Assembly (NCBI GenBank): GCA_029844215.1
Contig: CM056734.1
Location: forward strand, 11,976,501 to 12,040,500
DNA: 64,000 bases
From: Przewalskia tangutica
Lineage: Eukaryota > Streptophyta > Magnoliopsida > Solanales > Solanaceae
Direction of reading: 5' to 3'
Both the position numbers and the translations under genes were made by a program. This document shows, piece after piece, positions 36,501 to 49,200 of the stretch (its first letter is position 1; every line of letters starts with the position of its first letter). Under the pieces are notes generated by a model, which saw only the letters and a list, made by a program, of their open reading frames with translations, was not told the DNA's origin and made no database searches.

Positions 36501-39500
36501 AATTCTGTATTTGCAGATAGGGTGGCCTCTGTTGTTGGCATCAGTGGAATGGTTTGTAAATATAACTCCCAAAATGTGATTTGCAAATACATTTTTGTTA
36601 GTTGTCATCAGATCATAGGCCCATGGAAAAAATATATGTACACACACACTTTTTCCATAAATACTCGTTTCGTTTAAACGTGGAGGATACACTAAGAAGT
36701 CTTGCCTGTTTTTCATGTCAATATCACCTACTAATGTATATTTTACATCCTATTGACTTTGTAAGAACGGAGATGCAAGAAATACGGTGGATGTAAAACC
36801 CCGGATTAATGAAGAGCCTAATGACAAATCCAAGATATGGAAGCTAACTGAAATTAGTGTATCATCACAGTGCCGGTCCTTGAAACTTCCTGAGAACCTC
36901 CGAGTGACTAAGGTATAATCTCCATGTCTCTTAATTCATGAAATATCTAATTGCGTTTGTTATCTCATATTCAAGACTTGGAAACTTTTCCAATGAACAT
37001 ACAGATAGCAGATAATTCATGTATAGAATCTGATGCACATTAAGCCAGAGTTTGTCTTCCTTCAGGTTTAAAAGTTGGCAACTTCTATGTTTGTCACAAC
37101 GTCTTTGTGTACAATCTGATATGATCAAGGCACGTGACATGAACATCCCATCATCAAATGACATTATTAGGTTTAGTTGAGTGGAAATGAACCATTATGA
37201 TCCAGCGGTGTTGAGCTTCTCTTTCCATATGAAGATATTAGGTTCAGGTTTTTAGCGTTTCTATGAGTTCTCCTCCTGTTTGGGAGGGAAGGCATATTAA
37301 TTTCGCGTCGTCTCCTTTCCCTATCCTGGTCACCGCATGTGATTCTAATTGAAATGAAACGGAAGTCCAAAGAGGTGACCAATCAGAATGTTGTGGGAGG
37401 CTTATAACCTCCTAAACAAGGTCTAGCACCTACACATTCTGTATTTTAGTCTCTTTTCTTTTCCCTAATAGATTGTTCAACTTATATTAAAGAAGATTGG
37501 ACGTTCAAGTATCATTTTCTGCACCTTCAGATCCCCCTTCTTTATCCTTCGAGATTGTCCAAAGTATAGCAAAAGGCCTCTAAAATTTGTGTGCAATGAT
37601 TTGGCTACTTTAATATTGTCCAACTTTGTATTAACAACAGTAACTAAGCTTCTGCTTGGTATTTCAAGTTTACTTCTTGAGTGATTTCTACTGAATCGTG
37701 GCCATGTTCCTTCCCCTTACCACACAATTGGAAGCTGTTGTGTCTCCGTGACTGCACAACATGGATGTGAGGACATTGCAATCAGATATCGAACTGAATT
37801 TCACGGAGAATTCTCACTGGGGAACAATACTTAGCTGGAGATTTTGTTTAGTTGTCAATATTTCTTCCCAGTTTGTTTCAACTGTATTAGTTTTGAGGGC
37901 ACAATTTTCTGATTTGATTCAATGATTACTCCAGATATCAAGGTTAATATATACAAACTCTGGTAATGCCATCTTAGCATTAGCATCAAATGCTATTCAC
38001 CTGCTTTGGAAGTGGCAAAGAAATGAACGCAATTCAAGTGGCAAGGTAAATGGACACCAACATTGTTACTTTTCTCCATTGTTTACAGAAGTGGTTCTGA
38101 AAATGAGTCCATCTTTATTTAGGCAACCACCAGTGTTTCACCTCAATTGTGGCAACCTTCAAGTGGCATCTTAATGACAAATGATGTGCATGAACCAAAC
38201 CATGAGGAAGCTGTCTCCTGCTTTGCTTTGTCCAAGAATGACTCGTATGTGATGTCAGCATCTGGAGGAAAGATCTCCTTGTTCAATATGATGACATTCA
38301 AGGTATAACAAGATTGTCTTCTTTATTTCTACCATTTACCAAAAAATCCAGCGCTGAACATTTTTCTGGATGCAGACGATGACAACTTTCATGCCTCCAC
38401 CTCCAGCAGCAACTTTTCTTGCATTCCATCCTCAAGATAATAACATTATCGCTATTGGCATGGATGATTCTACCATCCAGATATATAATGTCCGAGTGGA
38501 TGAGGTATGATAAAGATAAAAAGTAGTTTTTGTTGTTATTGGCAATCATCAGAAATTCGTGTTTTTGGGCCAGTTATTGTATATCGTAATTGACTAGATG
38601 TCAATCTCTTGATGAAGGTTAAAAGCAAGCTTAAAGGCCACTCTAAAAGGATAACTGGCCTTGCCTTCTCTCATGTGCTGAATGTGCTGGTTTCTTCAGG
38701 AGCTGATTCCCAGGTTAATGACTTGACACACTTGGCTATCATGTAATTTTTGACTTCTCAGTGTTTTGTCAAACTATTTTCATGATTAATGTGGAAATTA
38801 CATGTATATGATAGATTGCTTGTTCTCTCCTAACGATTTTGCATATAATGCATCATACACTCTCCATATCATTCAATACTAAGCAAAACAACTAGGCATG
38901 GGACAACAACATACCCAGTGAAATCTCACAAGTAGGGTCTGGAGAGGGTACAATGTACGCAGATCTTACCTCTACTTGGGAGGTAGAGAGGTTGTTTCCG
39001 GTAGAACCTCGACACAAGGACAAGCAATATAAAGTAGTACGAAAAGAAAATAACGGAAGCGAATAAGTCATATACTATAAAAAGCATGATAGAGCAGTCT
39101 GGAAAAAAGTATTAACTACCATAAATTAATACGATAATCGAAGTACAAGAAATAACAAATAGTAGCAGAAATAAAAGGACAAGAAGCTACAAGAGTAATA
39201 CTACGACCACTAGTAAGAAAGGATTAGCGGGACAACGCTCAACTACCATCCTAATCCGTGTTCTCTATAATTTCCTATTTAAGGTCATGTCCTTAGCAAG
39301 CTGGAACTGCGCCATGTCTTGTCTAATCACCTCTCCTAAAACTTCTTCGGTCTACCTCTACCTCTCCTAAAATCGTTCATAGTCAACCTATCACACCTCT
39401 GCACTGGGGCACCGAGTCACTCCAACCTTGGCCCGAATATCTTCATTTCTAATCTTATCTCTCCTAGTATGCCCACACATCCATCGGAACATTCTCATTT

Positions 39501-40163
39501 CCGCAACTTTCATTTTCTGAGTGAATTATGTTTCAATATTCATACATGATTATTGCTTTAGAAGTGTTCAAGCATTTTGGGAGACACCAAAATCTAAAAC
39601 ATATAGCCTAAAGATGAGCCGAGATTGCGTGATTCTACTGTGTTTTTTGCACTTGACTGGGTGGACAGTTGACCGGAAGATAACTTCGATTCGCCCGGCC
39701 AGCAGGCGGGCGGCGTGCTTATCTTGTGTGACAACACGTTCTCATTGAACGTAGATATTTGTTGCTAAGCTGTTCCCCTTTCTCCTATTCTCATTTCACT
39801 ATGGAATTGCCCGCAACTTCCCTACGTCCCCCTTTCTAATCTATGGTCTCAACGCCCTTACGAGGTAGTGATGAGTTTCACGCGCTCTAAGTCCGGCCTT
39901 AGCGGTTAGGAAGATCGGCCGCAGAGCGGTACCACCCACCCCCGTTTTTTGACCTCTCCCGTTGTTCGAGCTACTTCGTAACGTCGATCAATCTATCACT
40001 CAATCACAGGACAGAGTTGTCTGATCACACTCGAAATTATGTATCATCTTTTTGCTTTTAGCTCCTTTCCTTGCTACATAAAGTCAAGCGGCTTCTACGC
40101 CTCTCTTTCCTTAAAATATAGTGGCGTAACTTTTCACTGGTCGGAAAGAAGCTTGCTTATACA

Positions 40164-40213
<50 letters not shown>

Positions 40214-41786
40214 TTCCCAAGTTGCAGAGAACAATCCGAACTGAGGCAATCTTTCCGGATTCGCTCCGCTCGTCCCTCATTCGAGGAGGGACAAAGCAAA
40301 CCTCTCCATAAATTGCAGGTTATGTCCTTTTGCATAAAGCTCCCCTCTACAGTCATATTAGTTTTTCGCACTTTTAATGTCTTTTATTGGTGACAAATGT
40401 TAAGCCTGTATCCTTTTCAAATATCATTCCATTAATCTGTCAAAGTTACATTTTGCATTTCTGACACTCTTTAAAGAGTTAACACTATTCATCAACATTA
40501 TCTTCTTCTGTACAGCTGTGTGTATGGAGCACCGATGGGTGGGAAAAGCAGAGGGCTAGATCATTGCAGCTACCAGGGAGATCGACATCTCAATCAGATA
40601 CCAGAGTGCAGTTTCATCAGGATCAAACTCATTTCCTGGTAGTACATGAGGCACAGATTGCTATATATGAAACAACAAAACTGGAATGTTTAAAGCAAGT
40701 AAGTCCTCTCCCAGACTGCAGATGCTTGTTAAATTCGATTAAATCTCAACATTAATAGATAATATCTTCTTCTACAGTGGGTTCCGCGTGAAAGTGCTGC
40801 CCCAATTTCTCATGCCACATTCTCCTGTGATAGCCAGCTGATATATGCCAGTTTCTTGGATGCAACTATGTGCGTATTCACTGCAGGGCACCTCCATATG
40901 AGATGCCGTATTATTCCTTCAGCTTATCTATCACCCAGTATTAGGTATTTTCCGCTTCCTCCTAACTTATTTACTGCTTTAATTTTAAGATATTCTGCCA
41001 ACACTATTGAAGACAGAATTACATGTCTTTTTCCCTAATAGTTGGACTTTCATGAGATAGAATAGAGAAATCGGGATCAGAACAATATCCAGGCCTGAAG
41101 TCTGAACTGCAACCTATCACGTAAAGGGGAAAAATATCCACAAGCTTGACCATTGGTAAAAAGATATCAACCAGTGCATGGGCTATGTTGAGACGTAACG
41201 TACATTTAACGCATGCAAGAGGACTACATAATTTATCGTCCTAGACCACCTTCTTTCTTAAAAACAATTGACGATGTGGGATAAATATTCCAAAAGGATT
41301 CATTTTGCAATCACGTATTTGTAAAATCATGTTATTACAGCGAAGTGGGGCGTCTGACTGCCAGGATTAACATTTCTAGCATCAACGGAACATCCCTCCT
41401 AATACTATGTTTCAGGTGTTTGATTTTTTGACTTCTCTGCATCAGGAGTCGATTAAGTAAATTTATGTGTCTGATATTCTTAGGAAGTAATATGAGGATA
41501 CACAGTCAATTCATCAGACAGATTTCATCTCTGATACTTGAAGTAATTTTCAAAAACTTTATTTTTCTGCAGCAACTCAAATATCCACCCAGTTGTAGTT
41601 GCAGCACATCCACAAGATCCAAACCAGTTTGCATTAGGTCTGTCTAATGGTAGTGTTCATGTTTTCGAACCACTTGAATCTGAAGGCAAATGGGGGATCC
41701 CTCCGCCACTTGAAAATGGATCAGCAAATGGTATGCCAACGGCTCCATCTGTTGGAGCTTCAGGCTCCGATCAAGCACCAAGATAG
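30502..41786 (+). CDS. TPL: TOPLESS-family transcriptional co-repressor, intact
   Basis: Nuclear Groucho/Tup1-type co-repressor that EAR-motif repressors (for example Aux/IAA) recruit, linking them to histone deacetylation. Coding exons: 30502-30581, 31335-31514, 31602-31715, 31796-31954, 32267-32444, 32525-32648, 32998-33107, 33200-33365, 33453-33562, 33686-33755, 33854-33927, 34012-34107, 34205-34300, 35629-35756, 35894-36128, 36216-36374, 36465-36551, 36766-36912, 37935-38045, 38123-38302, 38376-38504, 38618-38713, 40516-40698, 40778-40944, 41573-41786. All junctions are GT-AG and in phase, giving 1130 residues (Arabidopsis TPL: 1131). MSSLSRELVFLILQFLDEEK opens the LisH/CTLH domain, with a proline-rich hinge (about 215-320) and WD40 repeats to the C-terminus. 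Asn176, altered in Arabidopsis tpl-1, is conserved. It belongs to the TPL/TPR1 side of the family; the exact paralogue is unresolved. Confidence 0.96.
30640..31233 (+). mobile_element. Au-type SINE in TOPLESS intron 1, split by a TRIM
   Basis: The left part (30640-30739) has gggagcctgggagcaacgg and gtaagcagccactaatac; the right part (31158-31233) has ttcggcccttccccggac and gcatcaggctaccctttt. Together these match the widespread Au SINE. Near-perfect 15-bp duplications TTACTTACYGATGAG flank the whole (30625-30639 and 31234-31248). The gap is filled by a TRIM element, so the SINE arrived first. Confidence 0.85.
30740..31157 (-). mobile_element. TRIM (miniature LTR retrotransposon)
   Basis: Two direct repeats of about 118 bp (about 30740-30856 and 31039-31157) share cctaactcaa, cttgtatggtgag and attgtccaagtc words and end cttaaca. 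On the minus strand the 5' LTR is followed by TGATATCAGAGT (31036-31025), close to the initiator tRNA-Met primer site TGGTATCAGAGC. The internal region is about 180 bp and has a partly duplicated segment with ggagcgtgaataatataatt. It has no coding capacity. A clean 5-bp duplication was not identified. Confidence 0.75.
34324..35561 (-). mobile_element. Solo LARD LTR in TOPLESS intron 13
   Basis: A 1238-bp LTR, TGATGCGTGG at the left edge and CACCGATCA at the right, flanked by the perfect 5-bp duplication TGTCT (34319-34323 and 35562-35566). It is the same family and plus-strand appearance as the LARD LTR at 14153-15607, so it lies antisense to the gene. No internal region remains. The host intron (34301-35628) keeps its donor and acceptor, so the gene should still splice. 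Three GC near-palindromes occur at 35254-35273, 35305-35323 and 35337-35354. Confidence 0.92.
38888..39520 (-). mobile_element. 5'-truncated LINE (RTE-like) 3' end
   Basis: On the minus strand from 39519, the reverse-transcriptase C-terminus reads QKMKVAEMRMFRWMCGHTRR and DKIRNEDIRAKVGV. After a deletion and frame change come FRRGRGRPKK and VIRQDMAQ. The 3' untranslated part ends with the phrase whose plus strand is acaacatacccagtgaaat, the LINE tail also used by TS SINEs of Solanaceae. It is dead and lies in TOPLESS intron 22. Confidence 0.75.
39590..40320. other. Nuclear insertion of mitochondrial DNA (NUMT)
   Basis: A block of distinctly higher GC and unlike intron sequence, bordering the LINE end. 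The best-identified part is a mitochondrial small-subunit rRNA fragment (40160-40300). The remainder (for example gaagatcggccgcagagcgg near 39910) looks like plant mitochondrial intergenic sequence, but I cannot name the genes. The outer limits are estimates. It lies in the 1.8-kb intron 22 and does not touch the splice sites. Confidence 0.6.
40160..40300 (-). pseudogene. rrn18: Mitochondrial rrn18 (SSU rRNA) fragment
   Basis: The plus strand reads cattcaccgcggcatgctg, atccgcgattactagcgatt and ccaacttcatgttcccaag, then ccgaactgaggcaatc. On the minus strand this is the conserved 3'-domain stretch of SSU rRNA (around E. coli positions 1250-1380). The variant words ttgttctctgcaacttggga fit plant mitochondrial rather than plastid or bacterial rRNA. 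It is an isolated fragment in an intron, not a functional rRNA gene. Confidence 0.85.
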
Positions 41787-42160
41787 CAAAGAAGCCACTG
41801 AAAGTCTCGCATGTTTTGCTGGATCTTACACGAATTTCAGCTCAGACTGACAAGTACATGTTCGTTCTAGGAGACTAACCAGAATCCTCCAAGTCAACAT
41901 GAAGTGTATGCAATGCCACAAAAATTTGTGTTCTTTGCAACTGGAAGGAAGGAAAAATTTCACGGGGGCTAGGAGTCTTAGGACTAGCTGCAGCTGACTT
42001 GGTTTTTATATCAACGTTGTGGCTTTCATATGTGGTAATCTATTAGCTATGGGACATAATTTAGCTCAGTACTTTCCAACGTGTAAATGTCCAACTCATG
42101 AGGTAAGATGTAATGTAAAATGAATACTTTACTCTTTGTAATCTTTAGTGTAGTGAGGAA
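41787..42160 (+). other. TPL: 3' UTR of the TOPLESS gene (predicted)
   Basis: Sequence after the TAG stop at 41784-41786. T-rich and TGTA-rich words (aagatgtaatgtaaaatgaa, ctttgtaatc) near 42105-42145 are compatible with plant polyadenylation. The end is a guess. Confidence 0.4.
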
Positions 42161-43252
42161 TTCTCTCCCATCAGCTTTCTAATTCGAGTGTTTCTTGAAT
42201 TGGATTTTGGTATGTCTCACCAAATTATGGGTGAGAAAGTCCATTTGATCTGTGACTCTTCTCAACCTCAACTTATTGCCCAGTCAATTGTTTCTTTGAT
42301 ATCCGGTGACCCATAAGATAGCCGAAATAAAAGTGCGCTGTTACGCAATAGAAAAAAGAAAAAGCGAAGTGAATCATTTTCGTAGAAACATTGTCCATCG
42401 AGAAATATCGACCTAACATGCACACAACATGAATCTCATAGAAACGCACATATCCAGATGAATGTGCCCCCATATAAAGTTGTATTGAATTATATGTCAA
42501 AGTAAAGTAGCCCACATTGATAATAGCGTGAGTGTGTATCATACGAGATTTTCCAACCATACCAACATGCAAACTACTAGTATAATGCACTATGCGCCAT
42601 ATACAGCATTTATTCAGAATAGAACACCCAAAATGATCACACGACCAATAGTAAGGCCTTGAACCCACAACTGAGTGCTGAACTAAGAATGAAGCACAAT
42701 AATACGTCCATAGAATATCCATCCAATCAAAGTTCCTTGGTAAATGTTCATGAGCAACAGAAATGGTACAAAAGCTTACTAAAGCCGAAATCTGACTAGA
42801 AATGGTACATTTCATGAAATTTTCATCAACTTGCCAAGGAAATAATCATTCATTTCCATATCTGACCCTTAGTCAAACATGAAAGCTTACTAAAGCCGAA
42901 ATCTGACCATAACCACCAAAGTACCATGATGGCGCAACACCAATTCAAAATTCAGAAGTGGTTGCTGTTTCTTAATGGCTTGAAAACAAATATGTACAAA
43001 ACCTATTACCCTCCACCCAGTGCCAAGGAAGCTTATCTACATTCCAATCATACTGAAGTGCCCAGTATGACAGAAGGCTTCATCTATGGCACGATGAAAA
43101 GACCGACCAAGATACACTGAAGAATGACATATAGCCAAATCTTCAACAGACAAATTATTTACAATTCAACAAATATCATATTTTATTGTTGATCTATGTA
43201 TAGCAGTTTCACAGCACTGACTAGGTGATCAAAACAAGTATCCTTGCACCAT
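42161..43252. other. Convergent intergenic region
   Basis: DNA between the tail-to-tail genes. The minus strand holds a 180-residue open frame (42273-42815) with no recognisable motif. A perfect 26-bp direct repeat occurs at 42771-42796 and 42882-42907. The 3' UTR of the LRR gene probably occupies the right part. Confidence 0.5.
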
Positions 43253-46200
43253 CTATTCGGGCCTGTAGTTCACCAGATTTGGGAGCTCAGTCGACTGGAG
43301 TTTCCTGATGTCATTTGCAGTTACCTTGCAGGATTCTAAGGTAAGTGACTTCAAGTTCTTGAGTTGCTTCAGATGTTGCAACCCTGCACTTGTTATGCGA
43401 GAATTTGAAACATTCAGAGACACCAGCTGTGTCAACCCTGCATTTTAGTGCAGACAAAAGTCGATTCCATCAGAAATTCAGAAATCAAAATGTTTAGACA
43501 GCAACTACTATCCACTATGTGGAAGGGGGGAAAGTGCATGGTTTTGACTAATTCTTAAAAGAACCACGAGATTGGTGCATCGATAGCTATAGCTGCCAGG
43601 GATAAACAAAGGGAGGAAGAACTAAAGAGAAACCCTGGCATAATGGCTAAGCCAGCCACTTTGGATAGAAGCAGCTGAGGATGAGATTAGAGATAATGTT
43701 ATATGGCCTTTGACCACACGTGTAAAATCAAGGAGAACAAATAAGCCAATGGAATGGGGAAAAAACACAAACAGAGATGAAACAATACCAGAAATCGCTT
43801 CCAAGCTCTTATCTGTCAGGTGACTGTTTTGAGAAAGATTTAGCAGTTTCAGGGACGTTAGGTCCTTGATGTTCTTTGCACCAGCATCAGTTAAACCTCC
43901 ACCACAAATTTCCAGAGATTGCAGATTCTTAAAATCTATCATCAGACAAAATTGACCAGAATAATAATAGTCAGAATTGAAAAGCTTAGGAGCGGTGATT
44001 TATGCACATTTTGAATTCCTAGATATAAACCTATAAACTGTGATTTTATGATTCATAAAGGGAAAAAAGGGGCAGGAGGTTGAACATCGAGAAAATAGTA
44101 GCACAGCTGCATTGACACCGGCATATCAGGATAAAAGTTTGTTTCACATGAATAACAAGTCACCATTAGCCACAAGCAACGTGACTATTTTATATTTCCA
44201 GCCATATGAGTATAGGACTATAATTAAAGCCCAAACACTTGAGGGAATAAATAGAATAGAGGGGAGAGGGGCTGGAGAGGCAATGGTAGCACCAAAAGTT
44301 GCACAAGACAGATTGAAAAGGGAGACACCAGATGCTGTATAAAAGAGACCGATAAGACGTACGTCGAAGATAGCTTGTTCCAGAATCAGTGATCCTAGCT
44401 CCAAAGAGGTCCAAGTGAGTTAGCCCAGTCAAGCCTACATTTTGTAGGAACAATACCACACATATCAATTCCAGTATCTAAATTAAACATTTCTAATCAC
44501 AAGTGATAATCCAGTAACAGGCCTCACATAGTTGCTGCTTTATTTATGAAATATGTAAGCATTCGCTTGAAATTATTATTATGCTAGAGATGCAACATAT
44601 TTCAACAAATTTTCAGGAAAAAATAAGAATATTTCAAGCTCAAGTAGTAAAAATCAATAGCAAAATAAAAGATAAAAGATGTACACATCAACAACTAGGG
44701 CACCAGGACCAATATCCAAGGAGATGGATTCCAATAAAAAAAGAATATCCAAGCGGATTCAATTCAAAAACAAAATCCAAGGAGAGGGATTCATTCAAGT
44801 AATATCGAGGAGGCCATTCACAAGGAGTCAAGCAAAGAAATCCTATAACTCGCATTTGAGGTTTAAGAAGAGGGATGTCTTTGTCGACATCAAGAATGGA
44901 GCTTAACAGGATTACAACCTCCTTAATCGAATTTGAAAATATGGAGATGACACAACATTTCATCCGGAGAAGTGGAGATGACTAGGACCACCAAAAGATC
45001 AGTTTAGAGACTCTAAGATGTCCAGGACATCGACCTGTAGTCAAAGAGGTACCTACCGGCTCAATGACCTGGTAGATGTAGAATGACCAGAGGCCTCGAC
45101 TCGGTCCTGATAGACTGACAAGGCGGTATTACTTTTGTGTTGGATTTCCTCATGTTCTTTGAGAGAGGTTTATGGGTTGGCAAAACCTAATAGCCGATAA
45201 ATATTTAGTTTTAACATAAGTTGGGAGATATTTTAATCTTAAACTAGCGAGGGAAGGTAGATACCTATGCTCTTCAGTGACCCAAAAAGTTTTCAAGTGA
45301 GTGAGTTGCTTGTAGTGTTGTCATCTGGTATCAGGATTTTTGCTTGGGTTTGTTTCTACAAATCCCAGATCCTTAGTTCACTTATCCACAAACTCCAAAG
45401 ATATCAAATAAAAAGAAGAGAACAGAAATCTGAAATTTCTTCTGGTTACACCTGCTGGCCAAGTTGAAATTTTGGAGAGTTTTGGGAGCTCGTGCATTAT
45501 TGGGCATCATTTAGATGGGGTCAGGTGATCCTCCCACCCCTGCTTCTGGCTTTTGATCAGCTACTCTATCCGCATTTGCCGATGGATGTGAACGGGAAGA
45601 GAGCTCTCACCTTAATGGGAGGATTGGCAGGACGAAGATCTGGAACGAGTGCAGCTATCGAGTGCATTTGCATGCATCATTAGATAATGTTCAAATTTGA
45701 TTAGGATGTTGTGATGCTTGTTTCATTTGAAAAAAGTAGAGAATATTCGCCACTCTTTTCCAAATTTCACAGCCAATTCTGGGCAAAAATTCAGCACTGC
45801 TTTTGAGTGCCAAAATTTGGGTCTCGAGTTTTACTTTGAGCAGATTTTTGCTTCAACTTGTTGATTTTTAGACCTCTGATTCATGAGGAAAATAAAAGTG
45901 ACACCAAAGATACCATTATGGGAAGATTCTTACTTGTAAGTGCTGCAAGCCCAGTATCGGTTATTTGGCGTGTGTCCAAATTGAGTGACCTCAAAGAGGA
46001 TAGCTCACAAAGCTTCCTTAGACCACTGTCAGTGACAACAGTGAAGGACAGATTTAAGCTCTCTAGGTTCCTTAACCCTGCACGGCAAAAGAGCAAACAA
46101 ATTGCATTAGTACAAACTGCAAAGTAGAGTCCATTTATCTAATTATGGCATAGGTTTCGTCAAAAAATTATTCCCCAAAGAGAAAGTAGTTCCATCATCA

Positions 46201-49200
46201 ATGGTTTTCCGTAAGCTAGCATTGATTCACATCTTCCATGGCGATAACATTCAAAAAGTGGATCTAGATGGGCCAAAAGGAAAAAAAACAATTCAGAAAT
46301 CCTTAGTCATAACATTCAAATTTCAATAGCACTTGTCAGTTTGTCTCACTCTCAATCTGCTTCATGCAGCTGCAATGCAGCTTCAACACCAGAAATCATG
46401 GAACATTCAGGTTATGTTTCCAAGAAAATTTACCTGGATTTGGTTTCCAAGGAATTATCTTGAATTATTGTACACATCTTTTAGGCTTGGAGCAAGACTA
46501 AAGTTGGGGCAGCCATAAACCGATTTATTAACTCTTGACGATGGCCAACTAATTATTTAGTATCTCCCGTTTTTTACCTAACAACATTTAATGAGTTTCT
46601 GTTCACCCACAAAGCAAAGTAGAAAAGAAAACTAAACATTATCATCTCTTCACAATGGGACGAACCCAGTCCAGCCCTGTTCTTGAATTTCTGAAAGCTT
46701 CAACAGAATGAAGAAGAACCAGAATACAGTTCACATTTTATGCTGCAAGCACAAGGCAAAAGAGAAACCTAAGAGATGACGGATCCCATTATTTCCAACT
46801 TCAGTGTCAGACAACTCCAAACTCTTCAGGCGATGCAGACCTGAAACAGAGAATAGCAAAACAGAGGGAAATTAGCAAATAAGACAAACGGGAATTAGAA
46901 AGGTTGTCAGAACAAAGTTATGAAGAAGTTTATGTATGAAACTTGACCCGGAGAATTGGTCAAGACTCTAGACATCTATTTAAAAAAAGGCATAAAAAAA
47001 AAAGGCATAAGATAGTTTCAGATAAGCATCACAGGAATAAAATTGTCAGGACTAGATGGATTAAAAAAAATCTCCAGTGCTAGCAATCACAGCTAACATT
47101 CAGTTTCTCTTTTTAATTGAGAATACATTAAAACAAAAGCTAATATAAATTAATTTGCGAAAGCTGTCTATAAATCGACTGCTGAGGGACTAATAAAGTC
47201 TTAAGTAGTTTGGAAATGAGGCACGGTTGATTGATACTGATAGTGCACTGACCTGACAAACTAATCAACCCTTCATCTCTAATCCTACATGAGTCCAGGT
47301 TTAAGCTCTCCAAGTATGATAAACCTGCTCAAAGCAAGACAAAAGCTTATATAAATTTATAAGACCAGAACTATATGCTTTTGTTACCTTTTTGACCGGT
47401 AAAATTTGAGTTAAAGCCCCATGCTGATCAAGTTCAGTAACAAGGACACCATTAGATTTCAAATTTGGTTTGTTACTCAAGCCCATAAGATAATAATCTG
47501 CATGACTGCATAAGAGATGCCAGTAAGGATGGCAAGGGAGGGGGGGGGGGGGCAGAGTACAAATACAACCACTATTACCCCATTAGTTGCTCTGCATAAG
47601 TCACAGATGGCCTCTTTAACCTGCCTAATAAGGGAACTAGCAATCCCCTTTCTCTTCTTTTCTCCTTTATTTTTTGGGGTCATGGAAGATGGGGGATACC
47701 ATTATATCCCTACCAGTTTTCCTAACCCAACCTACAATTCAACCCCCAATCATACCTCCTCAGTAGGAACTAAGATTTAATCCATGTAGCAGAAGGCATA
47801 CAAATTTATCAAATGACATCCACAATCTCTAATAACCTTGTATACATATTCAAAATCCCTACACAACAACTCAGTAAAGTTATCATCCATTAAGCCAACC
47901 GTAACCAACTACTATTTATACTAAAGCTATGAAACTAGAATTAAAGTTCTGAAGAGAAGAACACTGGATGTATTCTCAAAAGAAAAAAAGAACATCGAAT
48001 GTTATTCCATCAAGTGGCATTAAGCCTGCATAAAGCTACAGCAGAACCAGGAGGAGCAGGAAATGTCCCAACCAAGTGAAAGAAGCATACAAAAACAAGA
48101 TCACCTTTCAGGTGCACAAGAATGGCATCTGTGATCTCATTGAATCCCAAATTCAGCACTTTCAAACTTTGCAAACCTACAGAAAATGACAAATGATGTA
48201 CAAGAGTTAACTTCAACTTTTGAATATTATGATCAGAATAAAATCAGTGACTCATGAATCTGAAATGATATGACAAGTTACGAAATAAGAGCTGATAGAT
48301 ATATAATAAAAAAATAAACTCACTTGAGAACTTCTCACACCCATCATCAGTCAAACAACATCTGCTCAGGTTTAAATATAGCAGAGCATGAAGAGCTGCA
48401 AAAACAGCAAAAATAGACTTCAAAAAAACGTACTAAAAATGGAAAAAACAAGCATTTTCCACAATAGAGGATTCCTCAAATTTGGAAAAACCTCCTCGTT
48501 ACTGTGATTTAACATCGATAGGACTTGTAAATAGGTTTAGTAATTGGAGTTGCCAGGTAGCTAACTGACACCCTAGTATGCTATATATTCCCAATACAAT
48601 TTAATCTCGTTGAGACAATACCAGAAAGAGACTCCAGGCACGCCGCAGTAACAGGGCAACCCTCCATATTCAACAGAGTAAGCTTTTCCAGAGCTGACCA
48701 AGAACAAAAGAAACAACAAAAGCTTCATTACAAGAACCTATATGTACTTGCAATGAATAAGGTTGAACAACAATTTTAAGTTCAGAATACCACATGAATA
48801 ACAGGGAAAATGGAATGAGATACATGATCTGCCTGGCTTCATTCAATTAGTCATCTAGCAAATGGAATCCTTAAGTAGACTGGGAAAAATAAACATGAAC
48901 TATTGTATGTTCATCATGCTACAGCATCAGAGTACGGGAAAAGTCCTGTGACTTCAAACATATTTCTGGATGACTGGGCTGGTTAAAAAAATGAACTTCC
49001 ATCTCCAACAATGCTGCACAGGTTTAAGCTTGATATACGGTACAGATATGCACAGCTCTATATTTCTAAAATTATTTCTCTGTGATCACACTTCACCGCT
49101 AATCTAAGGCAGCAATAAACCTTTGACTGGTCGAGAGTTGAGACCTTGCACTAAGATAAAATGCAGGGTTACCTAACACTTGAAGACACAAAAAATAAAC

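Noticed and set aside
40160..40300. Functional rRNA gene or bacterial contamination
   Set aside because: It is a short piece within a plant intron with intact splice sites on either side, and the variable words match plant mitochondrial rRNA.
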